A stretch of DNA of 64,000 bases from Austropuccinia psidii (lineage: Eukaryota; Basidiomycota; Pucciniomycetes; Pucciniales; Sphaerophragmiaceae): the NCBI GenBank assembly GCA_023105745.1, contig JALGQZ010000013.1, forward strand, positions 23,002,105-23,066,104, in the 5' to 3' direction. This document shows, one piece after another, positions 47,491 through 57,839 of the stretch; the first letter of the stretch is position 1; each line of letters opens with the position of its first letter. The translations under genes were made by a program, and so were the position numbers. The notes under the pieces were generated by a model, which saw only the letters and a list, made by a program, of their open reading frames with translations, was not told where the DNA came from and searched no databases.

Positions 47491-49124
47491 CTTGAGTCTT
47501 CAATCTTCTTTAAAATGCCAAGGGCAATTTGAGTTGAGTGTTTTACATCATCTTGTTGGTCCTTCATGTTGAGTGAGTCCTGAGTCCATAATTAATCCAG
47601 TGGGTCATCCTTCAGTCCATAAATCCTGGCCAGTGATTCTTGAATTCCAATTAAGTTTCAATCTGGAATCAAAGAAATTTCCAAGGTCTTGTGTTGTCCA
47701 AAGGTCAATCTATAAGGAACTCCTGCTTTTCTTCATAAATAATATTCTTCATTTTCAGTATTCTGAATAATTGTCCTATGATAAGTTGCTTCCCAATTCT
47801 CTTGATATTTCTTCAAAATAATTTATGTCCTTTTGTTCTTTTGTATTCCTGAATTATACCTGTTATGAAGAAATGAAAAATAAAAAATTGTAATAATAAA
47901 GTGATTTAAAATTGATTTTAATATTAATTTATTGATATAATTTTTATTTAATAATATTTGTTTGGATGAGGGCCCCCCTCTCCATTTAAAAATCTTGAGT
48001 TGATTTTCAAATTTTGAAGAGGATATGTTCTCATTCCCCAAAAACTTCCACTATAAGGGATAGTGTAAGAAATAGATCTACCCACCCCTTATTTTTTATG
48101 GTGATTTTGATGAGGATAAATAATAATACAGTAAATATACATGCTTTTATTTTAATGATGATTCAATAAATATGTTTTTTTTATTTTTTTATTTTTATTT
48201 ATTTTTATTTTTATTTTACTGTAAATATAAAATACCCATTAACTGAGATATCTGAGTAAAAAGCACAATTCAAATGAAATAAGCCTGAATCACAATTAAG
48301 ATCATGGAACTGTTTGGTTGAAGGTGGTAATTTGTGCCATTTAGCAAAAATTGGTGCTCTTGAGAGTATTTATGATTAATATTGCATAGTTGAATGATCA
48401 TAATTTGTGTCCTTTATTCATATAATGACCCTTATGATGCCACAACTTTTACTTTTGGAATCATCATTGTGACTCACACTTTATTTCAAGTCCATCCCCT
48501 TTATGGTTCAGATTTTCTGTTACCCATAAATGCATTTGAGTTGTTAAAAATATAAACAGTGAAAAATCAAATTTTGTACAATAAAAAACACTCTTTTTGC
48601 TCTTTGGGGGGCTTTTTAAATTCCATTTGGAATAAATTGCACATTGTGGTGCTATTAATATGTAAATTCCCCAAATTATGTCATCAATTTATGAGCTTTT
48701 AATATAAATAACTCCTTCAGAGTTCAATTAATGCCTTCATGGCACAAATAATTCTTCTTTTCAAACAAGTTCCAACCACTCTCTTTTAATTGAAGAAATA
48801 TTTCAAATAAATTGATCATTTTTTTTAAAAAAAATAATACTTGATGTAGAGTTTTTTTTTAATTATTGTTATTATTGAGTTGAAAAATTAAGCCAGCTTA
48901 ACGGGTCTTGTTGTAATAGTAGGAAAAGTATGATAGAATATTCTTGAGCTCATGAATGGGATATGACCCTAATTCTTAGTGAAAATAAATAAATGAGTTT
49001 GAAAATCAAAAAAATCAAAAATAAAAATCAAAAAATATGTTCAGAACATTCAAGTCAGTAAACCTTTCTAATTCTTGTTTATAATGACATAAAATTAGAA
49101 AAAAAATAAGAAATGAAACCTTAG
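47491..49124. other. Element E non-coding region
   Basis: AT-rich with T-rich runs near 48175-48220. I see no gene, repeat array or domain in it. Confidence 0.6.
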
Positions 49125-50684
49125 GTAGTTTATAGTCTTGCCAAGGACTTGTCCTGTTTTTTATAGTCCTTGATAAATCTTCTTGAATACTTCAAATAGG
49201 CAGTTTATGGTCTTGCCAAGGACCATTGGTTTATTGTGTTTTAGCTTTGAGTCCTTGTTGATAATTTGGCTGATTTATTGTTGATATTTGAAGGGGAAGT
49301 TTATGGTCTTTCCAAGGACCATTGGTCGATTGTTTTTTATTTTTTGAGTCCTTGTTGAGAATCTTAGTGGTGGGCAGTTTATGGTCTTTCCAAGGACCAT
49401 TGGTTGATTGTTTTTTATTTTTTGAGTCCTTGTTGAGAATCTTAGTGGTGGGCAGTTTATGGTCTTTCCAAGGACCATTGGTTGATTGTTTTTTTATTTT
49501 TTGAGTCCTTGTTGAGAATCTTAGTGGTGGGAAGTTTATGGTCTTGCCAAGGACCACAGATTTTCTTTTTGTTGTTTTTGTTGATATTGGCTTGATTTCA
49601 TGTTAATATTTGAAGGGGCGGTTTATGGTCTTGCCAAGGACCATATCTTTTGTCCAAACACTTTTGTTTGATGATTTTTGGTTTTCATGGTATTTTCTTT
49701 ATCTTCAAAGCCAAGTTGTATAATTAAATTCAACAGTTTATAGTCTTGTTAAGGACTCCTTTTCACTTTAAAAGCACTTTTAATGTTATAAAATCAGAGA
49801 AATATTTTCATGATGAACACCTGTAGCATTCAAAATAAAATATGTCAGTATAATATATTATAAAATATAATAAAAGCATAAAAAATAAAAAATACAAGTT
49901 TAAAGCCTTTCTTAGGGCTTTGCATTGTCCTTTATAGCCCTGTAGCCATATCCAAATTTAAATATGTCAGTTTAATTTAATATCCAATATAAAAAGTCAT
50001 GAGGACTAAAGTAAAAGAAGCAGCTTATAGCCATACTGAGGGCTCATTTGTATATTGAAGACCTGTAGCACAGTTAAATGTGTCAGCTCCATCTTATATC
50101 CAAGATAAATTAAGAATGAAAAAAAAGAAATAAGCAGTTTAAAGCCTTGCTGAGGGCTAATATTATTTTGTTTTATTGTTTTTTAAGCCCTATTTTTGTT
50201 CTTTCCATATTATAGCTATCTTATTTCCCTCATTCATTTTATTAAACTAAAAAATTACTAAAATATCAGCAAATCAGATAATCAGTAATAAAAAATAAGC
50301 ATAAGGTGAAATTGAGAAGTTTAATGCCTTGCTCAGGGCATTCATTGTTATTTATAGCCCTGTAGCACATAAAAATAAAATATGTCAGCTTTATTTAATA
50401 TCCAATATAAAGTAAGCAGTTTATAGCCATACTGAGGGCTTTTTATTTATATTATTATTATTATATTTTTTTTGTTTTGTTTGTAGCCCTGTTTCTTCAT
50501 ATAAAAAAAAACATGGTTAGTCAAATTAATTAAATCATGATAATAAATGAAATTAAGCAGTTTTAAGCCATGCTGAGGGCTTATTTTTTCTTTTTTCTTT
50601 TTTTTAAATTGAAACAGTCATAAAAAAATAAAATATTGTTAAAATTAAGAAAAATCATCAGTTCAAAGCCTTGACGAGGGCTTT
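49125..50684 (-). repeat. Element E covarying hairpin array
   Basis: At least fourteen GCAGTTTA-like boxes, each followed by an inverted repeat with an eight-base loop of the type TTGCCAAG or ATGCTGAG. Arms seen include AGTC/GACT (49134), ATGGTC/GACCAT (49207, 49303, 49381, 49459, 49625), AAAGCC/GGCTTT (49902, 50665), AATGCC/GGCATT (50323), TAAGCC/GGCTTA (50564) and AGCC/GGCT (50029, 50143, 50425). One copy, at about 49538, has only GGTC/GACC. Arms change in pairs while box and loop persist. Between some units a second word recurs (CCTGTAGCA ... AATATGTCAG). Function is unknown; paired changes point to a folded RNA or DNA. Confidence 0.85.
49298..49556. repeat. Tandem repeat of about 78-79 bp, three to four units
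   Basis: The unit contains one hairpin (TTTATGGTCTTTCCAAGGAC) and the spacer GAGTCCTTGTTGAGAATC. The copies are nearly identical, so this is a recent local expansion inside the hairpin array. An open frame through it is a by-product of the period being near a multiple of three. Confidence 0.9.
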
Positions 50685-50770
50685 TTTTTTTTTAGTTTCA
50701 TTTTGTTATATATATTGATTCATGTTTTTTGTTATTTTTTATATATTGATTGATAAAGGTATTCGGGTCG

Positions 50771-50791
50771 TACAGCCCAGTACTGGCTGTA
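50771..50791. repeat. Perfect inverted repeat TACAGCC/GGCTGTA
   Basis: Seven-base arms with the loop CAGTACT, in a GC-rich island just after the hairpin array. The AGCC/GGCT core is the same as in the array members, but the GCAGTTTA box is absent. Confidence 0.75.
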
Positions 50792-52354
50792 GGAGGTCGG
50801 CTTCCTATATCCTTGCCACAACTCCTGCTTTTGGACTTATTTATTCTACCTTCATTATATTTTTTTTATTATTATTATTTTTTTTTTACCATCAAGCTTA
50901 AGTACGTATTTAAGTTAGAAAATAGATTGTATAAAGTTGATTGAGCTTAAGCAATACAGCCCAAGTCCCTTCTTAGAGAAACTTGGTGCGATCAAAAACC
51001 AAAATTTATTTGTTGAGCCAACTTGGAATATTAATTTGAATTTGATATACTATGTTGGCTCTGGAACGAAACTTGGAGTAGTAAAAAGTAAAATTAGATA
51101 TTGAGTTTGCTTTCATGAAGCATCTCAATCACTGCCTTTGGAGGTGATGAATTTTAGTCATCAGCTACTTCAGTCGTGCTGAGTTCAGTAACCAAAAAAA
51201 TAAATGATCAGTGAGCTTATTTTATTTCTATTTTTTTTCTTCGAATAGAGACAGAATTCATGTTGTATGTTTTTGGGTTTGTTGTTTTTTTGCATGATTC
51301 CTCCTTGTAATTCCAATGTTAGTTTTGGTTTCCAAAAGCCCCTTTTTTGTTTGTTTTTTTTTTTGAAAAAAAATAAATAAAAAATAAAAGAAAATAAATC
51401 GTTATTTATTGGGGCTTGAAGACCCAAAAAAGAACTTCATTGAGTTGATAGTTGAGACAAGATGTTGATTAACTAGAATAAATTCACTTAGATAAGCAAT
51501 TAATTCACTTTTTTTTTTTTTTTTTTTTAAAAAAAATAATAATATATTATTCAAATAAAATTAAATAAAAGTAAAAATAATGAAATAATGAAATAAAATA
51601 ATAAAATAATGAAATAATAAAATAATGAAATAATAAAATAATATGTTGATAAAAAAATTGGATGAAATAATAATTAAGCTGAAGCTATAGTCTGTAATTT
51701 ATTATTTATGATATTTGTATAAGTATATCTTATCCTCCAGATGATCATCTGTGCAGTAAAATTTATATTCTCTTTTTTTTTAAAAAAAAAACTAAGGACA
51801 ATGGAAGTTTTTTATTTTATATTTATGATTTTTCAGTTATAATTCTACTGAGTATGAATTAAGTGGAGACTAATGTTTTCTTTTTTTAGATATATTTGTT
51901 TATTGATTTTTTATGAATAAAACACAAGAAGGTAAAATAAGATAAATAGTGAAATAAGAAAAAAGAAAATAAATAAATGAAGAATTTTGAATATCATGTA
52001 GGTTTTTTCTTTAGTTATCATCTACTGATATGAACTGAATTGAAAATGATTGTTTTTTTGTTGTTTTTCATTTTCTTGAGAAAAAAATATAGCTATAAGA
52101 TAAAATATTTGATATCAGGTAAGATTATATTCTCTTTCTTCCTTCCAAGCTTATATAAATTGAAGCTTATTTTTGAATTTTTAATATTTTATTTTGTGTC
52201 CCTTTCTTTTTCAGTATAAAAGAAGAATTGAATTGTAAAGAGGAAGGATGAAAGTGGTAAAAAAAAATGAAAATTTGAAGAAATAAATAATAATAATATC
52301 AATGGAAATAGGATTGATGATTAATCAAAGGATTGGGGACTTAGCAGGTGAAAT
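50792..52354. other. Element E non-coding region with AT-rich tracts
   Basis: A T20-like run lies at about 51507-51528 and AATAAAATAATG-type repeats at 51570-51640. Words like GTTAT(C/A)AT(C/T)CTACTGA recur loosely near 51835 and 52012. No gene is seen. Confidence 0.6.
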
Positions 52355-53050
52355 TTATTTTGATAAATTCCTTTGAAAAAGGATTCTCTTCACTAATTCT
52401 TGTTTGATAAATCTTCCTCCCCTCCTTTGTTCTTTTTTAAGGGTTTCAAAAAAGGATTCTTGACAAAAAGTGTTCCAATCTTTTGTATTCAATTTAATTG
52501 CACCACTCTTAAGACTGAGGATTGCTGGTATAAGTGTTTCTTCCCAGTGGCAATCCCAGGTGGAATTATTAATAATATAATTTATTGAGATCTTGCTTAT
52601 TTTTCCATTTTTGATTTCAAAATCTTGGAGGTTGAACCAGTCTTGGAATTCCCAGGTTTTCCAAAATAATGATATCCTGAGGTGTTCATCCATGTTAAAT
52701 ATTTCAGTCCAATATGGGTTTCCAAGGTTGCCATCAATTCCATCCCAGGTCAGTAACTCCAGGAATTCATATTTTGTAACGTTGAATCCAGGTAATTCTT
52801 CCCATGGATGAGGAATGACATTTTCTGATGGTGAGTTTTCTTTTTCAAAGATGTCTTCAAACTTCATTTATGGAAGGACTGTGGTGGAAATATCAGGACA
52901 GGTTTCTGTTTTTATTTTCAAGAACCAGTCAGGATTTCCAATTAACTCTTGTGGATTGATGTAATTGGCCCAGACTTCTTTTTCTTCTAGCCAGCTGATA
53001 TCTGTGTCCAATGACCAGGGATCTTCTTCAAGTAATGGCCATGATTCCAT
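52355..53050 (-). pseudogene. Element E accessory module, second copy
   Basis: One frame, broken by a TAA at 52868-52870. The N-terminal part has ESWPLLEEDPWSLDTDISW. After the stop it reads MKFEDIFEKE, LPGFNVTKYEFLELLT and WDGIDGNLGNPYWTEIFNM. These line up with FEDIYGDEA, LPGANLNNIQLLDLLT and EEGIKGNLENQLWDEIFEM in the first copy (53836-54507). A basic C-terminal tail follows (KKEQRRGGRFIKQELVKR). The domain is not one I recognise; it is specific to this element as far as I can see. Confidence 0.65.
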
Positions 53051-53113
53051 TTTGAAGGATTTGGTGTATTTTGAAGTGTTGAAAATTAATAATATTTGAG
53101 AGTTTTATAAGAT

Positions 53114-53303
53114 TTATTTATCAAAATAGTTTGAGGGTAGGTTGAATGGATTTTGGATGGTAATTCTGTGTAAGAGTTTGGATATTCCTCTTTGATAAGG
53201 CAGGAGGTCACTGCCTAGTGATTTATGATTTGGGTGAGTGAAATTGGTGATTTTGGTTGATAAGAATTGATTTTCCTCTTTGATAGGGCAGGAGGTCACT
53301 GCC
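53114..53303. repeat. Paired direct repeat with GGCAG/CTGCC hairpin
   Basis: Two copies about 88 bases apart of a segment of about 35 bases, CCTCTTTGATA(A/G)GGCAGG... ending CTGCCTAGTGATT. Each holds the inverted repeat GGCAG/CTGCC (53199-53215 and 53287-53303). A third, looser copy is at 53720-53736. They lie between the accessory frames. Confidence 0.8.
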
Positions 53304-53309
53304 TAGTGA

Positions 53310-53645
53310 TTAATTGAATTTAAATCTGACTTTTTTGTTTGATTTTTGATTTTTAGAGCTTTTATGTGTCTTTAAGAAGGGCCTTGATGGTTTGAAATTT
53401 AATTGGTCCATTAATTCTTGAGTAATTTGAATATTGGTTCTGTCATAAACCTCCAAAATGTTCAGCAATTCCTTGATTTCTTCAATTTCTTGGTTTATTG
53501 ATATTGATGAAGTATCCTTAAAGTGCCAAAGGTTCTCTTTATTGAAATGGTCATCTTCTGGTGACCAATGAAGTTTTTCATTGATAATTTGGTTTTCTTT
53601 TATTAATTCTTCCCCATAGCATCCTAAAATTGGTGAACTGGTCAT
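53310..53645 (-). pseudogene. Element E frame between the two accessory modules
   Basis: A 111-residue frame from an ATG at 53643-53645. It ends KNQKSNKKVRFKFN, resembling KPKNKKVRFSEHHEL at the end of the protease segment (54508). This suggests the duplicated unit began before the accessory module. The middle (EIKELLNILEVYDRTNIQ) is probably helical. Family unknown. Confidence 0.55.
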
Positions 53646-53719
53646 GGTGGAAGTGTTTGATATATTTTTGTAAGTTTTTTTTTAAGAAATACTTTATTGA
53701 TTAATTTCTTCTTTGTTAA

Positions 53720-53736
53720 GGCAGGAAGTCACTGCC
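53720..53736. repeat. Third GGCAG/CTGCC hairpin
   Basis: GGCAGGAAGTCACTGCC, one base changed in the loop compared with the pair at 53199 and 53287. It lies just upstream (element strand) of the frame at 53645. Confidence 0.75.
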
Positions 53737-53835
53737 CTAAGAGAGAAAAAGAAAAACAAAAAAAAACAAAATAATGATACATTTTATGGATGATACTGAT
53801 ACATTTTAGAAAAATCTTGATTTTGTTGGTTTTAT

Positions 53836-54507
53836 TCAAAGTTGATCTCCCCCAAGTGGGAAAGGTGAGTGTCTGTTGAGTAACCTGGCCAAAATCAGGT
53901 CTTTGAGGGCTTCCACAAAGTTATTTCTTTCCTCAATTTCTGGTTCTGATGGAAATTCTGACCACCATAAGTCTTCATCAATGAATATTTATCCATCTCC
54001 AACCCATTTCAGTCTTCCAGTTTGATATGTTGATCCATTTAATCCAAGGTACCACTGGGCCCAAATTTGATTGAAGTAAAGTCCTCTTCTTGGTAGTGTG
54101 GCCATTTCAAATATTTCATCCCAAAGTTGATTTTCAAGGTTACCTTTAATTCCCTCTTCAGTTAATAAATCTAATAATTGGATATTGTTCAAGTTTGCTC
54201 CTGGAAGGTGACATAAGTATTTATCTTCACATAAAATTTCTTGAGCTTCATCCCCATAAATGTCTTCAAAGGTGATGTATGGCAGGTAAATGTAATTGTA
54301 TTCATTTTCTAAGATGTATTCTGTTTCATCCTCTTCATTGGGAGGTTTCTGGATAAATTCAGGGTTTTCCAGTTGCCATTCATAAGGTTCTTCTTGGTTG
54401 TTCAATGGTCTGTCCAAGAAGTTGATATGGTATGTGTCTTTTGAATTTTTGTCTCTTTCTTCCATAATTTTGAGGTCTTTTTCAATGTCATTTATAATTT
54501 CTTCATC
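53836..54507 (-). pseudogene. Element E accessory module, first copy
   Basis: In the same frame as protease, separated by TGA at 54508-54510 (likely a former CGA). Segments: LDRPLNNQEEPYEWQLENPEF, then LPYITFEDIYGDEA, HLPGANLNNIQLLDLLT and EEGIKGNLENQLWDEIFEM, with YFNQIWAQWYLG after them. A TAA at 53989-53991 splits the end, after which LARLLNRHSPFPLGG leads to a stop at 53836-53838. It is acidic and tryptophan-rich. I do not recognise the domain. Its duplication in the same element suggests it matters for the element. Confidence 0.65.
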
Positions 54508-55407
54508 TCAGAGCTCATGATGTTCACTAAATCTGACTTTCTTATTTTTGGGTTTAGGTTTGAAAGGGTTTCCATGTATTTTCTCATTTCCATCCACCAA
54601 AATTTGGAATGTTTCTTTTTTATTGTTAATTGGCTTATAACTTATGTTGGGTAATTCATCTTCAGAGGTTGAGTCTTCAAGTTGTCTTTTGAGATTGCTT
54701 GCCCATTTGTTATTTTGTAAATATGAACCAAATTCATCACTTTCTGGAGATATGGATAAATTTTGGGTATTCTGGGTAAAATTGATTATGGTATTGTCTC
54801 TTTTTGCATTTTGAAACTTCTTTCCTGGGTTATTTCTGACCAATTTTGCCATATTGAATAAATCCATTCCTCTAGGTGGACCAGTTTGCCATCCAAGTGC
54901 TTGAGGTTTGCATATTGGCATGCATAATCTTCTTCCATCAGGCTCTTGATAGCTCAGTATCTCTCCTTGTTTATGGGAGAATTCTAGTCTGATATTGTTG
55001 TCTGCCAAGAAAGGTCTTCCAAGTACTGTATGGACAGATCCTTTTGCAATGAAGAGGTGAATTAGAGTTTCTTCACCTGAAGCCAAAATGATTGGAGTAA
55101 ATTCTGAAAGTGCAACCAATGAAGTGGTATGGCCTCCAATTCCCCTAAGGTTCATGTTAAGATTTCTTGTTGTGAGTGAGGCTTTGATTGCTATTTCTTC
55201 TGGTGTAATGTTGAGTTCTGCACCAGTGTCCACTAATTCTCTGATAGGATATTCTTCCTTTCCAATGATGATTTCCATGAATCCCAAAGGACAGGCATAA
55301 TGAATCTTGGGCTTTGGTATTTCTTTGAATCCAAATGTTAATAGTCTTTCTTGAAGATCCATTGAGTTGAGTGATTTAATTTTTTCCTTGTCTTTTTCTG
55401 ATAATTA
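54508..55407 (-). pseudogene. Element E aspartic protease
   Basis: A retropepsin-like domain. The active site is RELVDTGAELNITPEE (D45 of the segment starting at 55362) and the second conserved element is TVLGRPFLADNNIRLEF. HYACPLGFMEIIIGKEEYP precedes it, as a substrate-binding strand. The catalytic triad is intact. The segment continues to KPKPKNKKVRFSEHH and the TGA at 54508-54510. It is in the gag frame. This protease would process Gag and the accessory modules. Confidence 0.85.
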
Positions 55408-56124
55408 TTATAATATATGGACAAAATTTGGTGACATCCTCAAGATTTCTTCAATGGTAAGGTTGATCTTTTGTTGCATAATTTTCTTGATGATTTTGTC
55501 AATTTCCAATTTGGTTTCAACTGGCTTCTTCGGAGGTTTTCTGAACTTCATTTCTTCTTTGGGAATTTCATCATCTTCATTCTTATTGGAAATATTTTCA
55601 ATTTCCTCCTCACATTGGTCTGGTTTTGGAATATTTGAATTTTGGAATTTGGTAGGAATTATTACTCTTTCTTCTTCCTTTTCTTCTTCAATGTAAGTTC
55701 CTGGAATAGCTGCTTTCTTCTTTAGCTCTTGACTTTGGGATTGTCTTTCCATTCTTTGCTTGGTCTGCCTTAGTCCAATGTGTGATTCAAAAGGGTCATT
55801 GGCTGAGGAAATGGTAGGTGGTTTCCAATTTGACCACTCTTCAACATGAGCAATTGAGGTTGTTTTATCATCTGATTTCTTTTCAGTGGGCTTAACCTCT
55901 TCTTCTTGTTTTTGTTTTACCACAGGTTTCTCCATAAATTTCTTGTTGAGTTCTGCTTGTTATTTTGCAAAGGCCCTGACTATGTTTTTGGCACTTTCAT
56001 TTCCTTCCATAGGTACTCTCTGATAGTTGAGGAAGAGGTAAGATGATCCTTGGGTTCTGACAATTCTTTTGTCCAAATCTTCAGCAAGGTGAGTGCATCT
56101 ATTTTCTGAATGTCCTTCTTCCTT
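55408..56124 (-). pseudogene. Element E Gag C-terminal linker
   Basis: Charged, disordered-looking sequence in the gag frame. After the knuckle remnant come KEEGHSENRCTHLAEDLDKR, a TAA near 55960, EEWSNWKPPTIS and KFRKPPKKPVETKLEIDKI. It ends with two stops in a row (TAA TAA, 55408-55413) before the protease segment. KINLTIEEILRMSPNFVHIL is the last readable part. The order gag, linker, protease is usual. Confidence 0.75.
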
Positions 56125-57720
56125 TCAATAAGCAAATTTTATTGGTGGTCTTGGGGACATTTGAGCTGGTATGTATGGTTGATAACTAGATGAAAATGGT
56201 GGTAAAGGATTCCTTTGCCTGTATGGCTGATTATTTTGAGGTAACCTTTGCTCTTGATTATTGTTCCAGTTCCTTCTTGGTGGATTAACTGCTTCTGAAA
56301 GTGTTTTGAGTTGATTTAACACTTCTTTAACTGATTCTTTTCCGTCATATCTTGGTTGAGGCTCTGGTTGTGGAGGACTTTTGATCTTTTGGGTGAGTTC
56401 TTTTACTTGTTTTAAAACTTCATCCCAGCTTTCATCCTCAAATCTTGTTTTCCTTTCTGGAGGTTTTGGTTTAGAAAATTCTTTTTGTTGAATAAGTACC
56501 TTGGCCTCCAAGTCTTGTTCAATGTATAATTTCAAAATATCCAATCTTGGTATGATGTAACCTCCATCCAAGGCTTGAACCATAGCTCTGTCTTTAATCA
56601 TTTCTTTGTAAATTGATTCTTGAACACTAGTGGAAAGGCTGGCCAATATTTCCTGGTTATGATTGATATCACCTTGGATATATTGGTATCTTTTGAGGTA
56701 AGTGATAATTGCTTCATATTCCCCAATGAATTTTCTGTATTGAGTCATGTTTCTTATTCCACCTTCTTGTTGAGTTTTTGTGAATAAATCAGTGATTGAG
56801 GATAATATGTATCTTCTTTCAGGTGAGACTGTTCCCCATCCTCTTTTCATATCCACTTTCAATTGATCCCAATCAGCTGTTTCATATCCTGGAATTCCTT
56901 CAATATGATAACTGATTTCTTCATCTTTTGTCCAAAATGCTATTTGTCTTGCAATGTCTCTTCCACTTGCTCCTTCAATTTCTGCAATATTTTCAACTTT
57001 CTTGATGAATCTTTCAACATCCTTTCCATCAAACCACAAGTTATAGTCCTTGGATCTGATTTTCACTATTGGAGTAGTGTTTCTTGGAATTTCTTGATTT
57101 AATGGAGTTGGCATTTGGGAAGAAATGTTGACTCGTCTTGGTAAATTACTTTGTCTTTGTTCTGTATAAGGTGTTGATGTGGCCATGGGTCTAGGATAAG
57201 GTGAAGGTGATCCATGCTGCCTGAATGATCTTGGAAGGGTGGTCTGTTCCTCAAGTGGACTATTTTGTGGAGTATAACTTGATGATTTATTTTTCCCTTC
57301 CTTTTTGATGAGTGCTAGTAATTCTACTTGCATTTCTAGCATCTTCTGCTGCAGTCTCTCTGTTGAAGACATTTCTTCCTGTCCTTCAACAGTTTCTTCA
57401 TTAAGGTTTTCTTCCTGAATATCTTCAATACTGGAGGGTAATTTTGATGATGAAGGTTTATCCATTTTTGATTGGTTAATTTCCTCTTGTGATTTTAGTG
57501 TTGAGTTATTGATTTTATTTCTTTCAAGGAGATCAAGGAAGAATTTTTCCACAACCTTCAAGTCCCTTTCATTGGTTCTTGGTGTTGCAATAGGAAAATT
57601 AGAATATTTTTCTGATTCCTCTCCTACTTCTGATTCTTGTTTGGGTGGATAATAGTAATGATCAGAGTGAGTTGATGATTCAGATTGTTGAGATGATGGT
57701 TTTGGCTGATTTTGATTATT
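56125..57720 (-). pseudogene. Element E Gag core
   Basis: The frame is open from a stop at 57721-57723; no ATG is near its upstream end, so the original start is lost or outside the frame. The N-terminus is rich in S, Q, P and E. The core has KIRSKDYNLWFDGKDVERF, VENIAEIEGASGRDIARQIAF and WDQLKVDMKRGWGTVSPERR, typical of a retrotransposon capsid. The zinc knuckle is ruined: the sequence reads KFAY, stop, KEEGH..RC where two cysteines are expected before the H and C. RNA binding by this copy should be impaired. Confidence 0.85.
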
Positions 57721-57809
57721 TTACTCCAGTTTTTGTTATAAGAAAGGTTTTCTGGAGTATTTAAGAATTTTGTAATTGATTGTAATTTAATTTATTTTTT
57801 ATTGAAGTT

Positions 57810-57839
57810 GAGGTTATCTGCCACTGTTGGGACAGCAGA
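57810..57839 (-). other. Element E primer-site region
   Basis: Directly inside the 5' LTR the minus strand reads TCTGCTGTCCCAACAGTGGC. The inverted words CTGT/ACAG form a small hairpin, and a TGG occurs 16 bases in. A normal tRNA primer site should start within a few bases of the LTR, so the primer is uncertain. Confidence 0.35.

Noticed and set aside
49231..49557. Minus-strand frame of 108 codons with a repeated peptide
   Set aside because: It is the translation of the 78-79 bp tandem repeat, whose period is a near multiple of three. A second frame is equally open. The nucleotide hairpins explain the repeat better than a protein.
49125..50684. Resemblance to a CRISPR array (regularly spaced palindromic repeats)
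   Set aside because: The host is eukaryotic, spacing is irregular, the spacers are not unique where the period is regular, and the repeat arms vary by paired changes. No cas genes are present.
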